Shown piece by piece: positions 22,616 to 30,160 of a stretch of DNA of 44,924 bases. Made by a program: the position numbers and the translations under genes. Under the pieces are notes generated by a model. That model was not told the origin of the DNA. It ran no database searches and worked only from the letters and a program-made list of their open reading frames with translations. The stretch covers positions 1 through 44,924 of the forward strand of contig CAZLAK010000018.1 in NCBI GenBank assembly GCA_964557545.1, written 5' to 3'. The stretch is from CAZLAK01 sp964557545 (GTDB taxonomy: Bacteria > Bacillota > Desulfotomaculia > Desulfotomaculales > Pelotomaculaceae). How positions within the stretch are numbered: the stretch's first letter is position 1; each line of letters begins with the position of its first letter.

Positions 22616-23941
22616 TTAAATCTTTAAAAACGGGCAAACCCGCAAAAAGGCCTCTACCACTTCCGGGTCAAACTGGGTGCCGGCGTTAGCTTTTAGCTCG
22701 GCAACGGCTTCGTCGTAAGAAAGCGCCTTCCTGTACCGGCGCTCAGAGGTCATGGCGTCAAAGGCATCGGCCACGGCAATTATTCTGGCCGCTAAATCGA
22801 TATTTTTTCCTTTCAGCCCCGAGGGGTAACCGCCGCCGTTGAACCGCTCGTGGTGGTGCTTTATACCTGGAATGATGTCATTAAAATATTTTACATGCTT
22901 TAAGATCTCCTCGGCATAAAGCGGGTGCATCTTAACTATTTTAAACTCTTCTTCAGAAAGCTTTCCGTTTTTTAAGAGAATGCTGTCGCCTATGCCGATT
23001 TTTCCGATATCGTGCAGGGCGGCTGCCAGCCTTAGCCTCTCCAGTTCTTCGCCCTCAAGTCCCAGTTCCCGGCCGATGGCCAAACTGTACTCCATTACCC
23101 GCCGCGTGTGGCCCCCGGTGTAGGGGTCTCTCTTGTCTATGGTTTCCGCTAAGGTGTCTGCCGTGGTTAAGAAAGCTTCCTTTAAGCTATCGTAGAGAGC
23201 GGCGTTTTCGATAACCGCTGCCGCCTGAAAAGCCAGGGCAGAAACGATCTTTAAGTCTTCCGCGCTGTAACCCGCCGGGCAGTTACAGGCCAGAGTTATA
23301 ACACCTGTGACCTTCTCTTTTAATTTCAGCGGCACGCACATCAGAGAAAATTTGCCTGTCCCAGCCGGCAGCCCGTTTAGGATCTCTGGCCGGCCGGTCT
23401 TTAAAACATTAGCTTCTGCTTCTTCCGCCAGGTGGCCTATATCTTTGCCGGCATTAGAATATTCGCCGCGCTGAGCCACAGGCACCAGACCGCTGTCTTC
23501 CCCGGCTAGCTTTAAACACAGGTACTCTGCCTTTACCAGGCGGCCCGCTTCCTCGATAACGAGCCTGGCCGCCTGCCTGGGATCAAAGCTTTCCGCCAGT
23601 TTTTCAGTAATCTCGTACAGTAGGCTTATTTCTTTATACTTGGCTAAGGCTTCCCGGCCCAGGGCCTTTTTCTCCACCTCATTTTTGGCCAAAAGCGACA
23701 AAAGCTGGGCCACAGCAAAGGAACCCTTCTGGCCGCAAACGTAACCCGCAGGCCGGCCGTTTATTAAAACCGGCTGGGCTTTTTCCATAGTAAAAGAATG
23801 CCCTTCACGGCCAAAGAGGACATTTCCCTCGTGATCGCACACCTGCAGGGAAAAACCGGTGTCTTCCTCTATTTGGTAAAGCAAGCAGCAAACTTCTTTT
23901 TTAGAAATTAACTTTCTCAATAAACTTATATCCTTATTCAT
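22616..23941 (-). CDS. GAF and HD-GYP domain protein, probable c-di-GMP phosphodiesterase
   Basis: 441 residues. The N-terminal 90 residues are an unassigned sensor-like region with two cysteines at 18-19. A GAF domain (about 110-250) follows, then an HD-GYP domain (about 255-441). Metal-site motifs are HTRR (278), HD at 310-311 (LHDIGKIGIGD), HHHE (362-365) and GGGYPSGLKG (369-378), the last being the GYP signature linked to c-di-GMP hydrolysis. No transmembrane segment is seen, so it is probably cytoplasmic. It starts 40 bases after the Rossmann/histidine-kinase gene and is followed by the response regulator. Confidence 0.88.
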   Translation of the reverse strand: MNKDISLLRKLISKKEVCCLLYQIEEDTGFSLQVCDHEGNVLFGREGHSFTMEKAQPVLINGRPAGYVCGQKGSFAVAQLLSLLAKNEVEKKALGREALAKYKEISLLYEITEKLAESFDPRQAARLVIEEAGRLVKAEYLCLKLAGEDSGLVPVAQRGEYSNAGKDIGHLAEEAEANVLKTGRPEILNGLPAGTGKFSLMCVPLKLKEKVTGVITLACNCPAGYSAEDLKIVSALAFQAAAVIENAALYDSLKEAFLTTADTLAETIDKRDPYTGGHTRRVMEYSLAIGRELGLEGEELERLRLAAALHDIGKIGIGDSILLKNGKLSEEEFKIVKMHPLYAEEILKHVKYFNDIIPGIKHHHERFNGGGYPSGLKGKNIDLAARIIAVADAFDAMTSERRYRKALSYDEAVAELKANAGTQFDPEVVEAFLRVCPFLKI

Positions 23942-23981
23942 CCAGCTAACCAGTTCGCTTTTTTACGTTTTTAAAACGCTC

Positions 23982-25832
23982 TTAGAGCAAGAAGAAAAAT
24001 ACATTTTCCAGCCCCTTTTCAAAGCGCAGCGTTTTAAACAGACCGTGCTTTTCAGAAAACAGGGCGTCCACAATGATCATATCCGGTTTTATTTTTCTGG
24101 CCAGGTCGAGGCACTCTTTGGCATCGCTTACGGCCACCACGGAAAAACCTTTGGCTTCCAGGACTTCGGTGAGGGTTTGAAGTGTGGACTCGTCTTCATC
24201 AACTACCAGCACTTTCCTTTTAGTCGCACCGCGTTCTAAAAGCGCCCCCACACACGACAGCAGTTTTTCGGTGTCCACCGGCTTGGTAAAATAGCCGTCC
24301 ACCCCCACTCTGCGTCCCCTCTGCCTGTCTTCTAAAACCGAGACAATAACAATGGGCAGGCTGTCCGTCTCGGGGTCGCTTCTCAAAACCGCTGCCACGT
24401 CAAAGCCGCTGATTTTGGGCATCATGACGTCTAAAATAACCAAATCCGGACGCCTTTCCCCTTTGGCCAGGGAAATGGCCTCCATCCCGTCACTGGCCTC
24501 CACGACCGTGTATCCCGCAGCCTCCAGTTCCTGGCGCAAGAGGGCCCTTATAAAGCTGTCGTCGTCAACCACCAGCACCGTTTTGTTTCCCATAAGAGCC
24601 GGAGCTACTGTGGTCACCTTGTCTTTGAGCTGCCTGACCAAAGCCTCGACTTCGCCTTTTTGGGAAGTTTTTGCCGCTTTGGCACCGGCGGCGGGCAAGG
24701 AAAATGAAAAGCAGCTCCCTCTGCCCGGCTCACTTTCCACCCAAATTCTGCCGCCGTGGTATTCGACAATCTGCTTGCATATGGCCAGCCCCAAACCCGT
24801 TCCTTTTGGCTTGTCGGTGAGCGTATCGCCCGCCTGTCTAAACTTTTCAAACACCTTGCTCTGCTCTTCTTTGGAAATTCCTATGCCTGTATCTTCCACG
24901 CTGATAATAACAAAGCCGCCTTCTACCCTGGCCCGGCAGGAAACCCGGCCCCGCTCGGTAAACTTGGCGGCATTGGAAAAGAGGTTAATCATAACCTGGA
25001 TAAGCCTGTCCCGGTCTCCTGTGATGACAGGTAGACCTTCGACGACGTCAACTTGAAAATCCAGACCTTTGCGCTCAAACAGGTAAGAAGAAGCCGCCGC
25101 TGCCCTTTCGACGACTTCCCGGATATAAACCGGCTCGTGCTTCCACTCGATCTTGCCGGCTTCCATTTTAGCGATATCCAGAACATCGTTGATCAGCGCC
25201 GTAAGCCTTTCGCCTTCCGATACAATAATAGACAAATTTTCACCCACCTGGCGGACCGCCCTGGCAGTCTTCGGTTCGGAAGTATCCAGGCGGGGAAAAA
25301 TTACCTCTTCCAGCCTCCTTTGGGTTATTTTGGCAAAGCCCAGCACGGAGGTAAGCGGCGTCCGCAGTTCGTGCGAAACAGTAGAGAGAAAATCTGTCTT
25401 TAAGCGGTCCAGTTCAGTGAGCTTCTCATTGGACCTGCGCAGCGCTTCTTCTGCCTTTCTGCGCTCGGCAACTTCTGTCTTTAACCTCTTATTGGTGCGC
25501 AAAAGCTCTTCAAAGAGATCCATCATGAGCTTTGCCGCCCGGGCATCGACTACATCTACGCCCGGCGGGCAGGCGGCGTGCACCTCGTCCCTGACCCTAT
25601 CCACACCCGTAACTTCAAAAATTAAATCCAAATCCGGAAGCTGCAAGATTTCGCGGTAATCGTAGTAAATGGGCACTTTGAGCCTGCGGGCCAGAGCCAA
25701 GCCGGGTGCATAAGGGTTTACATCGCAAATACCGGCCACCTTCACTTCTTTTAAAGAAGAAAGGGCATCTAAAATGGAAGTGCCGCCGCGCCCCGCGCCG
25801 ATAATACCCACCTTGATCAAGGGCAAACACAA
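23982..25832 (-). CDS. Hybrid histidine kinase with N-terminal NAD-type Rossmann domain and two receivers, the last truncated
   Basis: 616 residues. Residues 6-100 form a Rossmann domain like that of Gfo/Idh/MocA-type dehydrogenases: G12-x-G14-x-x-G17 in GIIGAGRGGTS, and D37 at the end of strand two, which favours NAD over NADP. A helical linker (105-145) joins a HisKA domain with H154 (SHELRTPL), then an HATPase with N287, DTGIGIS and GTGLGLA. The first receiver (417-535) has D468 and K517. A second (539-616) has VVDEDE and D589 but ends before strands 4-5 and the conserved lysine. No membrane helix is visible. It may sense NAD(H) or a dinucleotide. It follows argH by 30 bases. The TTG start is uncertain; in-frame TTGs two and four codons later sit better with GGAAGG. 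Confidence 0.85.
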   Translation of the reverse strand: MCLPLIKVGIIGAGRGGTSILDALSSLKEVKVAGICDVNPYAPGLALARRLKVPIYYDYREILQLPDLDLIFEVTGVDRVRDEVHAACPPGVDVVDARAAKLMMDLFEELLRTNKRLKTEVAERRKAEEALRRSNEKLTELDRLKTDFLSTVSHELRTPLTSVLGFAKITQRRLEEVIFPRLDTSEPKTARAVRQVGENLSIIVSEGERLTALINDVLDIAKMEAGKIEWKHEPVYIREVVERAAAASSYLFERKGLDFQVDVVEGLPVITGDRDRLIQVMINLFSNAAKFTERGRVSCRARVEGGFVIISVEDTGIGISKEEQSKVFEKFRQAGDTLTDKPKGTGLGLAICKQIVEYHGGRIWVESEPGRGSCFSFSLPAAGAKAAKTSQKGEVEALVRQLKDKVTTVAPALMGNKTVLVVDDDSFIRALLRQELEAAGYTVVEASDGMEAISLAKGERRPDLVILDVMMPKISGFDVAAVLRSDPETDSLPIVIVSVLEDRQRGRRVGVDGYFTKPVDTEKLLSCVGALLERGATKRKVLVVDEDESTLQTLTEVLEAKGFSVVAVSDAKECLDLARKIKPDMIIVDALFSEKHGLFKTLRFEKGLENVFFFLL

Positions 25833-25862
25833 CCTTCCAAAAAACGATTAATAAGCAATTAA

Positions 25863-27242
25863 TCAATTTTTTGACAGGCGACTCCTGGCTTCAGCAATGG
25901 CCCGGCTCACTTCTTCAGGTGCCGGGCCGCCGCGCACTTTTCTTGCCTGAACACAACTGTCCACACCGATGGCAGTGTAAACATCTTCCTCTACTAAAGG
26001 GCTGAACTTTTTAAACTCCTCTAAACTCAGTTCTTCCAACTGGCATCCTTTTTTTAGGCAGTATAAAACGATATTGCCCGCTGTTTTGTGCGCGGCGCGA
26101 AAGGGCATGCCTTTTTTGGCCAGGTAGTCGGCGAGATCGGTAGCGTTGGTAAAGCCTCCCCTGGCAGCGGCTGCCATAGCCTCCCGGTTAAAGCGCGCCG
26201 TTTTTAGCATGGGCTCAAATACCATTAAACACTTCTTGACCGTGTCTACCGCATCAAACAGGGCCTCCTTGTCTTCCTGGAGGTCTTTATTGTAAGCCAG
26301 CGGCAGCCCTTTAAGGACGGTGAGCAGCGCTTGCAGGTCGCCGAAAACCCGGCCGCACTTGCCGCGCACAAGCTCGGCCATATCCGGGTTCTTCTTTTGC
26401 GGCATCATGCTGCTGCCCGTACTGTAGGCGTCGTCCAGTTGTAAAAAGCCGAATTCGGCGGACGACCACAGGATGATCTCTTCGCAAAAACGGCTCAAGT
26501 GCACCATGATCAGCGAAGCAGCCGCGCAAAACTCTACGGCAAAATCCCGGTCGCTCACCGCATCCAGGCTGTTTTCGCTCACCCGCGCAAAGCCCAGTTC
26601 TCTTGCCACGAATTCCCGATCCAGTGGGAAAGTCGTTCCCGCCAGAGCGCCGGAGCCGAGCGGCATGACGTCGGTCCTGCGCCGGCAGTCGAGCAGGCGC
26701 TCTTCATCCCGCGTAAACATCTGGTAGTAAGCCATGAGGTGGTGAGCCAGGGTTACCGGCTGGGCACGTTGCAAGTGGGTGTAACCGGGCATAACGGTGT
26801 AGAGGTGCTCTTCGGCTATATCCAAAAGGGTAAGCTGGAGATTGCGCAACAGGGAAACTATTTCGTCGATTTCGTCCTTTAAGTACATGCGCACGTCCAG
26901 GGCCACCTGGTCGTTTCTGCTGCGGGCCGTGTGCAGCTTCTTTCCCACATCACCTATCTTTTCGGTGAGAAGGCGTTCAACATTCATATGAATGTCTTCG
27001 TCTGCCGCAGTAAAACTGACCCGCCCGGATTCAATATCGTTTAAAACCTCTATTAACCCGTTAACTATATTCCGGGCTTCTTCTTCCGAGATAATGCCTA
27101 CTCTGCCCAGCATGCGGGCGTGGGCTATGCTGCCCAAAATATCGTACCTGTAAAGCCGCCAGTCAAAGGAAATTGAGGAGTGAAAATCTTCTGCCAGGCG
27201 GTCGGTTTTCTTTTGAAAACGGCCGCCCCAAAGCTTGTCCAT
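25863..27242 (-). CDS. argH: Argininosuccinate lyase
   Basis: Cleaves argininosuccinate to arginine and fumarate. The family signature SSMMPQKKNPD, TARSRNDQVALD and GYTHLQRAQP are present, and the length (459 residues from the chosen start) is normal. I start at the ATG at 27242 (MDKLWGGRF), the usual N-terminus. A GTG five codons upstream has the AGGA directly against it. argG, the usual partner, is not adjacent. It follows a 31-codon membrane-peptide gene with a clear promoter, and precedes the kinase gene on the same strand. Confidence 0.95.
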   Translation of the reverse strand: MDKLWGGRFQKKTDRLAEDFHSSISFDWRLYRYDILGSIAHARMLGRVGIISEEEARNIVNGLIEVLNDIESGRVSFTAADEDIHMNVERLLTEKIGDVGKKLHTARSRNDQVALDVRMYLKDEIDEIVSLLRNLQLTLLDIAEEHLYTVMPGYTHLQRAQPVTLAHHLMAYYQMFTRDEERLLDCRRRTDVMPLGSGALAGTTFPLDREFVARELGFARVSENSLDAVSDRDFAVEFCAAASLIMVHLSRFCEEIILWSSAEFGFLQLDDAYSTGSSMMPQKKNPDMAELVRGKCGRVFGDLQALLTVLKGLPLAYNKDLQEDKEALFDAVDTVKKCLMVFEPMLKTARFNREAMAAAARGGFTNATDLADYLAKKGMPFRAAHKTAGNIVLYCLKKGCQLEELSLEEFKKFSPLVEEDVYTAIGVDSCVQARKVRGGPAPEEVSRAIAEARSRLSKN

Positions 27243-27268
27243 AACTGCCCAATGCACTCCTGTCAGGC

Positions 27269-27364
27269 TTAATGTTTAACCAGCCAAATGATGTAGAGAA
27301 AAGGTCCAAATATGGCTACCAGAGTTGCTATGAGGATAATAATCCTCCCCATTTGAAAAGTCAT
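27269..27364 (-). CDS. Small single-span membrane protein (31 residues)
   Basis: The predicted peptide begins MTFQMGRIIILIATLVAIFG and continues through a Pro-Phe-Leu-Tyr turn to end IIWLVKH. It is almost entirely one hydrophobic helix with basic residues at R7 and K30/H31. The ATG has GGGAG seven bases upstream, and a near-consensus promoter lies 30-60 bases before it. It ends 26 bases before argH. No known family recognised; co-transcription with argH is likely. Confidence 0.6.
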   Translation of the reverse strand: MTFQMGRIIILIATLVAIFGPFLYIIWLVKH

Positions 27365-27395
27365 TTCCTCACTCCCAGTCAATTTCTCAAAAAGT

Positions 27396-27424
27396 ATTGT
27401 AACACAACAACATGGCTTTGCCAA
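27396..27424 (-). promoter_or_regulatory. Sigma-A promoter upstream of the small membrane protein and argH
   Basis: TTGGCA (27424-27419) and TACAAT (27401-27396) are 17 bases apart. It would drive the 31-residue protein, argH and probably the kinase / HD-GYP / receiver genes. Confidence 0.7.
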
Positions 27425-27451
27425 AAGTAAAAGAGCAAAAAGTCAGCAAAC

Positions 27452-27500
27452 AAAAAAAGCAAAAGGAGGCAGTTTTGATAAACCCACCTCCTTTACTTTT
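27452..27500 (-). terminator. Intrinsic terminator after the 36-codon gene
   Basis: On the minus strand AAAGGAGG pairs with CCTCCTTT and is followed by TGCTTTTTTTG. It starts at the stop codon of the small gene at 27493-27603. The plus-strand reading is also followed by T residues but is weaker. Confidence 0.8.
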
Positions 27501-27603
27501 GCGAAACCTTTGCCTCGGGCAACTCTTCTTCACACGTGCTCCCCTCTCTTAAACTTTCCAAGCCAATGCTCCTCAATATTTCGTTGATTAAATCACTTGT
27601 CAC
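27493..27603 (-). CDS. Small acidic protein of unknown function (36 residues)
   Basis: Open frame from GTG at 27603, starting MTSDLINEILRSIGLESLRE and ending LPEAKVSQK, with an acidic CEEE patch at 24-27. AAAGGCGG lies eight bases upstream of the GTG. The stop codon runs straight into a strong terminator, which supports it being the 3' end of a real transcript. The N-terminal half looks like one amphipathic helix. No family is recognised. Confidence 0.5.
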   Translation of the reverse strand: MTSDLINEILRSIGLESLREGSTCEEELPEAKVSQK

Positions 27604-27712
27604 CCGTTCACCCGCCTTTCTAAAAATTCATTAAATTTGAAATTGCTATTATTTTAACTGCTTAAAGCCGGCCGAGTCAACGGGTAATTATTTCCAATTT
27701 ATGTATATTAAT

Positions 27713-27898
27713 CTAATCTTTGTACCGGGTCCGGTAAATAAAATTCTTACTGCCGCACTTTTTGCAGTGAATTTCCCTGCTTAAGAGCTGCCATATCTCA
27801 TCTTCCGTGAGTTCTTTGGAACGGCGGGAAAGGTCAATAGTAATACTTTCTACATTGTGCCTGTTTTCACAGATAAAAGTAATGACTAACCTTTTCAA
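27713..27898 (-). CDS. Small protein with CxxC knuckle (61 residues)
   Basis: Begins MKRLVITFICENRHNVESIT and ends with CKKCGSKNFIYRTRYKD. One CxxC (CKKCG) plus C10 and H14 may form a zinc site like a half zinc ribbon. The start is TTG with AAGGGGG seven bases upstream. It lies 40 bases after the ComEC-like hydrolase gene on the same strand and may be the third gene of that unit. Function unknown. Confidence 0.65.
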   Translation of the reverse strand: MKRLVITFICENRHNVESITIDLSRRSKELTEDEIWQLLSREIHCKKCGSKNFIYRTRYKD

Positions 27899-27938
27899 AA
27901 AACGACCCCCTTACACCGGGCTGCCCCTTGCTCTCCCT

Positions 27939-28844
27939 TTAACGCTGGGTAACTAGTTCTAATGTATTCCCACCGGTAGAAAAGATGATGGTTCCCCGTT
28001 CGTCTGTGCGCAAAATTTCTGCTCCCGCTCTCTTTAACCTCTCCAGCGTTGCCTGGTGGGGGTGATGGTAATCGTTGCCCGCTCCTACTGAAATAACTGC
28101 GTATTCCGGGCTCACTGCCCGCAAAAAAGCAGCAGAAGTCGAAGATGAGCTGCCGTGGTGGGCTACTTTGAGCACCTGTGCCTTAAGTTCCGCCCCGCTG
28201 GCCAGCATTTCTTTTTCAGATGCTAAGCCGGCATCACCGGTCAAAAGAAAACTTACCTTCCCGCACCAAACTTTGACTACCGCCGAGTAATCGTTCAGTT
28301 CTTCGTATCCGGCGCCGGCCGGCGCTAAAATACGGGCGCCGTAACCTTCTCCTGCCGCAAGTTCTACCCCTGCTTTAGCCTCTTTTAACTTTAAGCCCTT
28401 ATGCTTTGCAGCTGTGAGCACGTCGCGGTAAGTATTGGTGCCGGTAACCGCCTTGGGCATGTAAAACTCCCCGATTTCAAAGGCCGCGATAACCGCGTCC
28501 AGCCCCCCTATGTGATCTTCGTGGGGGTGAGTGCCCAGTAAAAAGTCCAGCTTCTGCACCCCGTTCTTTTTTAAGTAAGATACCACCTCACCGGCACGTT
28601 CATTGCTGCCCGCATCGACCAGCAGGTTTTTGCCGTCGGGAAACTGGACTAATATAGCATCTCCCTGGCCGACATCGATAAAATGCACCCTGAGCAAGCC
28701 CTGGCTTTCCTGCCCGGGTGAGCGCCGGCTTTCGTGTTCGGGCCACCAGCAGCCCGCCAGAAAAAAAGCCGTCGCAGCAAAAAAGATTATTAAAATTAGC
28801 AGCGCGGGCGGTCTTTTAATTCTAGCCTTTCTCAAAAAGCTCAT
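27939..28844 (-). CDS. Metallo-beta-lactamase-fold lipoprotein, ComEC C-terminal-like
   Basis: Secreted, lipid-anchored hydrolase related to the MBL domain of ComEC. The N-terminus is basic then hydrophobic with lipobox LAGC (Cys32), so it should be anchored outside the membrane. MBL motifs are FIDVGQGDAILVQ, the metal-binding HPHEDHIGG, LLTGDA and VAHHGSSSS. I set the start at the ATG at 28844; longer versions would overlap the DUF3006 gene further. AGGAGG lies 16 bases upstream of that ATG, with a small perfect hairpin between them. Substrate could be extracellular DNA/nucleotides or a phosphodiester; not known. Confidence 0.82.
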   Translation of the reverse strand: MSFLRKARIKRPPALLILIIFFAATAFFLAGCWWPEHESRRSPGQESQGLLRVHFIDVGQGDAILVQFPDGKNLLVDAGSNERAGEVVSYLKKNGVQKLDFLLGTHPHEDHIGGLDAVIAAFEIGEFYMPKAVTGTNTYRDVLTAAKHKGLKLKEAKAGVELAAGEGYGARILAPAGAGYEELNDYSAVVKVWCGKVSFLLTGDAGLASEKEMLASGAELKAQVLKVAHHGSSSSTSAAFLRAVSPEYAVISVGAGNDYHHPHQATLERLKRAGAEILRTDERGTIIFSTGGNTLELVTQR

Positions 28845-29037
28845 CTGCCAAATTGGCAGCACCTCCTTTAGCGCTGGCTGTAGCTTCCCTATCAACTTCA
28901 ACGGATATTGTAATTACATCTCCCTCAGCGGCTTGTGCCGGCAAAAGAAAGCGCGGCAAGTTAAACACTTTCCGGCCGCACTCAATCACTGCCCACTCGC
29001 CCTCAAAACGGTCAATAACCAGCTTCAACACCCTCAC
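28822..29037 (-). CDS. DUF3006 family protein
   Basis: 71-residue protein with the DUF3006 pattern VIDRFEGEWAVIECG at the start, followed by LPRFLLPAQAAEGDVITISVEV, probably a small beta-barrel. In Firmicutes this family is repeatedly found next to secreted ComEC-like MBL proteins, as here, where its 3' end overlaps the hydrolase start by 23 bases. The start is a GTG at 29037; a GTG or TTG two or three codons later is also possible, and ribosome sites are weak. Role unknown. Confidence 0.78.
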   Translation of the reverse strand: MRVLKLVIDRFEGEWAVIECGRKVFNLPRFLLPAQAAEGDVITISVEVDREATASAKGGAANLADELFEKG

Positions 29038-29072
29038 CAGCCCTTGAAAAAGCTATCACTGAACTTTAAAAC

Positions 29073-29102
29073 TTGATTTTATTTTTTTGCTCGGATTATA
29101 AT
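29073..29102 (+). promoter_or_regulatory. Putative promoter of the 29155 gene
   Basis: TTGATT (29073-29078) and TATAAT (29097-29102) are 18 bases apart. The ATTATAAT core is self-complementary, so a divergent -10 for the DUF3006 gene may overlap, though I see no good -35 for that direction. Confidence 0.5.
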
Positions 29103-29154
29103 TCACCTAGTAAATTAAATGTTTCAAAGCATTTTTTAAAGGAGGCATTTTCTG

Positions 29155-29553
29155 GTGGAAGAAATCATCACTGTGCCGGGAGAAATTTCTCCCGAGAATC
29201 AAAAAATAAAAGAGAACTGGATCTCAGCCCTCAACGATCTCGCCGGGTGTGTGGAGAGCTGGTTTTTGCAAGAGGACAAAGATATCAATATCAGCAGGGC
29301 GTACATCGATAAAGAAGAGGATTACATTGGTCAGTATACCGCTCCAGTGCTATATTTTACCAGTAACAAAGCGTGCGCCGAACTAAGACCTGCCGGCCGC
29401 TTTGCCTTCGGGTCTATCGGGCGCGTGGACTTAACGGACGGAAAGAGGTTTTACGCCTTTCTCTACTCCCGGAACAAGGGCTGGATCTTTATGGATAACC
29501 GCAAGCCCCTTACTAAAGAGCTGTTCTTTGAAATATTAGAAAAACTGCTCTAA
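29155..29553 (+). CDS. Conserved-looking hypothetical protein (132 residues)
   Basis: I do not recognise this soluble, acidic protein. It starts with GTG at 29155, nine bases after AAAGGAGG. It alternates predicted strands and helices, with aromatic segments YIGQYTAPVLYFTSN and GKRFYAFLYSRNKGWIF; no cysteine pairs or catalytic motif stand out. It is the only plus-strand gene between 22154 and 38296. Its last four bases overlap the 3' end of the NifU-like gene on the other strand. Confidence 0.7.
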   Translation: MEEIITVPGEISPENQKIKENWISALNDLAGCVESWFLQEDKDINISRAYIDKEEDYIGQYTAPVLYFTSNKACAELRPAGRFAFGSIGRVDLTDGKRFYAFLYSRNKGWIFMDNRKPLTKELFFEILEKLL

Positions 29554-29999
29554 GCCCTCCTCTGCAAGTAGGGCTTTTTCCACGGAAAGCGGCTTAATTC
29601 CAGGTAATCCTCCAGCGCACTGTGCAAGGTGGCGGCAGCCAGTTCGGCACAGTGGTGGTGATCTTCGGGCAGGCCGTCCAGTGCTTCTAAAATCGCCTCT
29701 TTGTCAATAGCCATAGCTTCTTCTACTGTTTTTCCTGTGGCCAACTCGGTGACCGCGCTGCCGCAGGCTATAGTAGCCCCGCAGCCGTCCGTCCAAAATG
29801 TGGCCCTGGTTACCACGCCGTCTTTTACCTTTACCCAGATCCCCATAGTATCGCCGCATTCTCCGCTTTCCTGGCCAAAACCGTCCGCTTTAGGGATGTT
29901 GCCCACATTGCGCGGGTTTCTGGCGTGGTCAATAGCTTTTTCGCTGTACTTCCCGTACATGTCCAAAACGTATTTTTTTTCTGTTCTCTCATCAAGCAT
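29550..29999 (-). CDS. NifU-like/IscU Fe-S cluster assembly scaffold
   Basis: 149 residues with the three cluster-ligand cysteines of the IscU/NifU N-terminal family: GECGDTM, TDGCGATIACGS and HHCAELAAATLH. The HARNPRNVGNI segment near the N-terminus is typical of the anaerobe-type NifU scaffold. It would hold nascent [2Fe-2S] or [4Fe-4S] clusters. No cysteine desulfurase gene is adjacent. The ATG has GGGGGG nine bases upstream. The upstream region contains a palindrome and a tandem repeat that may regulate it. Confidence 0.9.
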   Translation of the reverse strand: MLDERTEKKYVLDMYGKYSEKAIDHARNPRNVGNIPKADGFGQESGECGDTMGIWVKVKDGVVTRATFWTDGCGATIACGSAVTELATGKTVEEAMAIDKEAILEALDGLPEDHHHCAELAAATLHSALEDYLELSRFPWKKPYLQRRA

Positions 30000-30070
30000 C
30001 CTGACTTACCCCCCAAGATGTAATGAACTGTCACTAGTCTTTTTACAATTTTTATTTTAACCCAGAAAAT

Positions 30071-30094
30071 ATATTAATTCTTATATTAATTCTT
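30071..30094. repeat. Tandem 12-bp direct repeat
   Basis: ATATTAATTCTT occurs twice head-to-tail (30071-30082, 30083-30094) in the AT-rich region upstream of the NifU-like gene, overlapping its candidate -10. Confidence 0.75.
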
Positions 30095-30096
30095 AC

Positions 30097-30108
30097 CCGC
30101 AGCTGCGG
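30097..30108 (-). promoter_or_regulatory. 12-bp palindrome inside the putative promoter of the NifU-like gene
   Basis: CCGCAGCTGCGG is a perfect palindrome. On the minus strand TTGACC lies just upstream and overlaps its first bases, and TAATAT follows 18 bases after TTGACC, so the palindrome fills much of the -35/-10 spacer. That is a natural operator position. Regulator unknown. Confidence 0.45.
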
Positions 30109-30160
30109 TCAACCGCTTAAAAATATTCGCCGTTTGCCAAAAGCATATTGACCCTTTTAC

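Noticed and set aside
24352..25056. 234-residue plus-strand open frame antisense to the hybrid kinase
   Set aside because: Ser/Leu/Pro-rich translation typical of the reverse of a real gene, no ribosome site.
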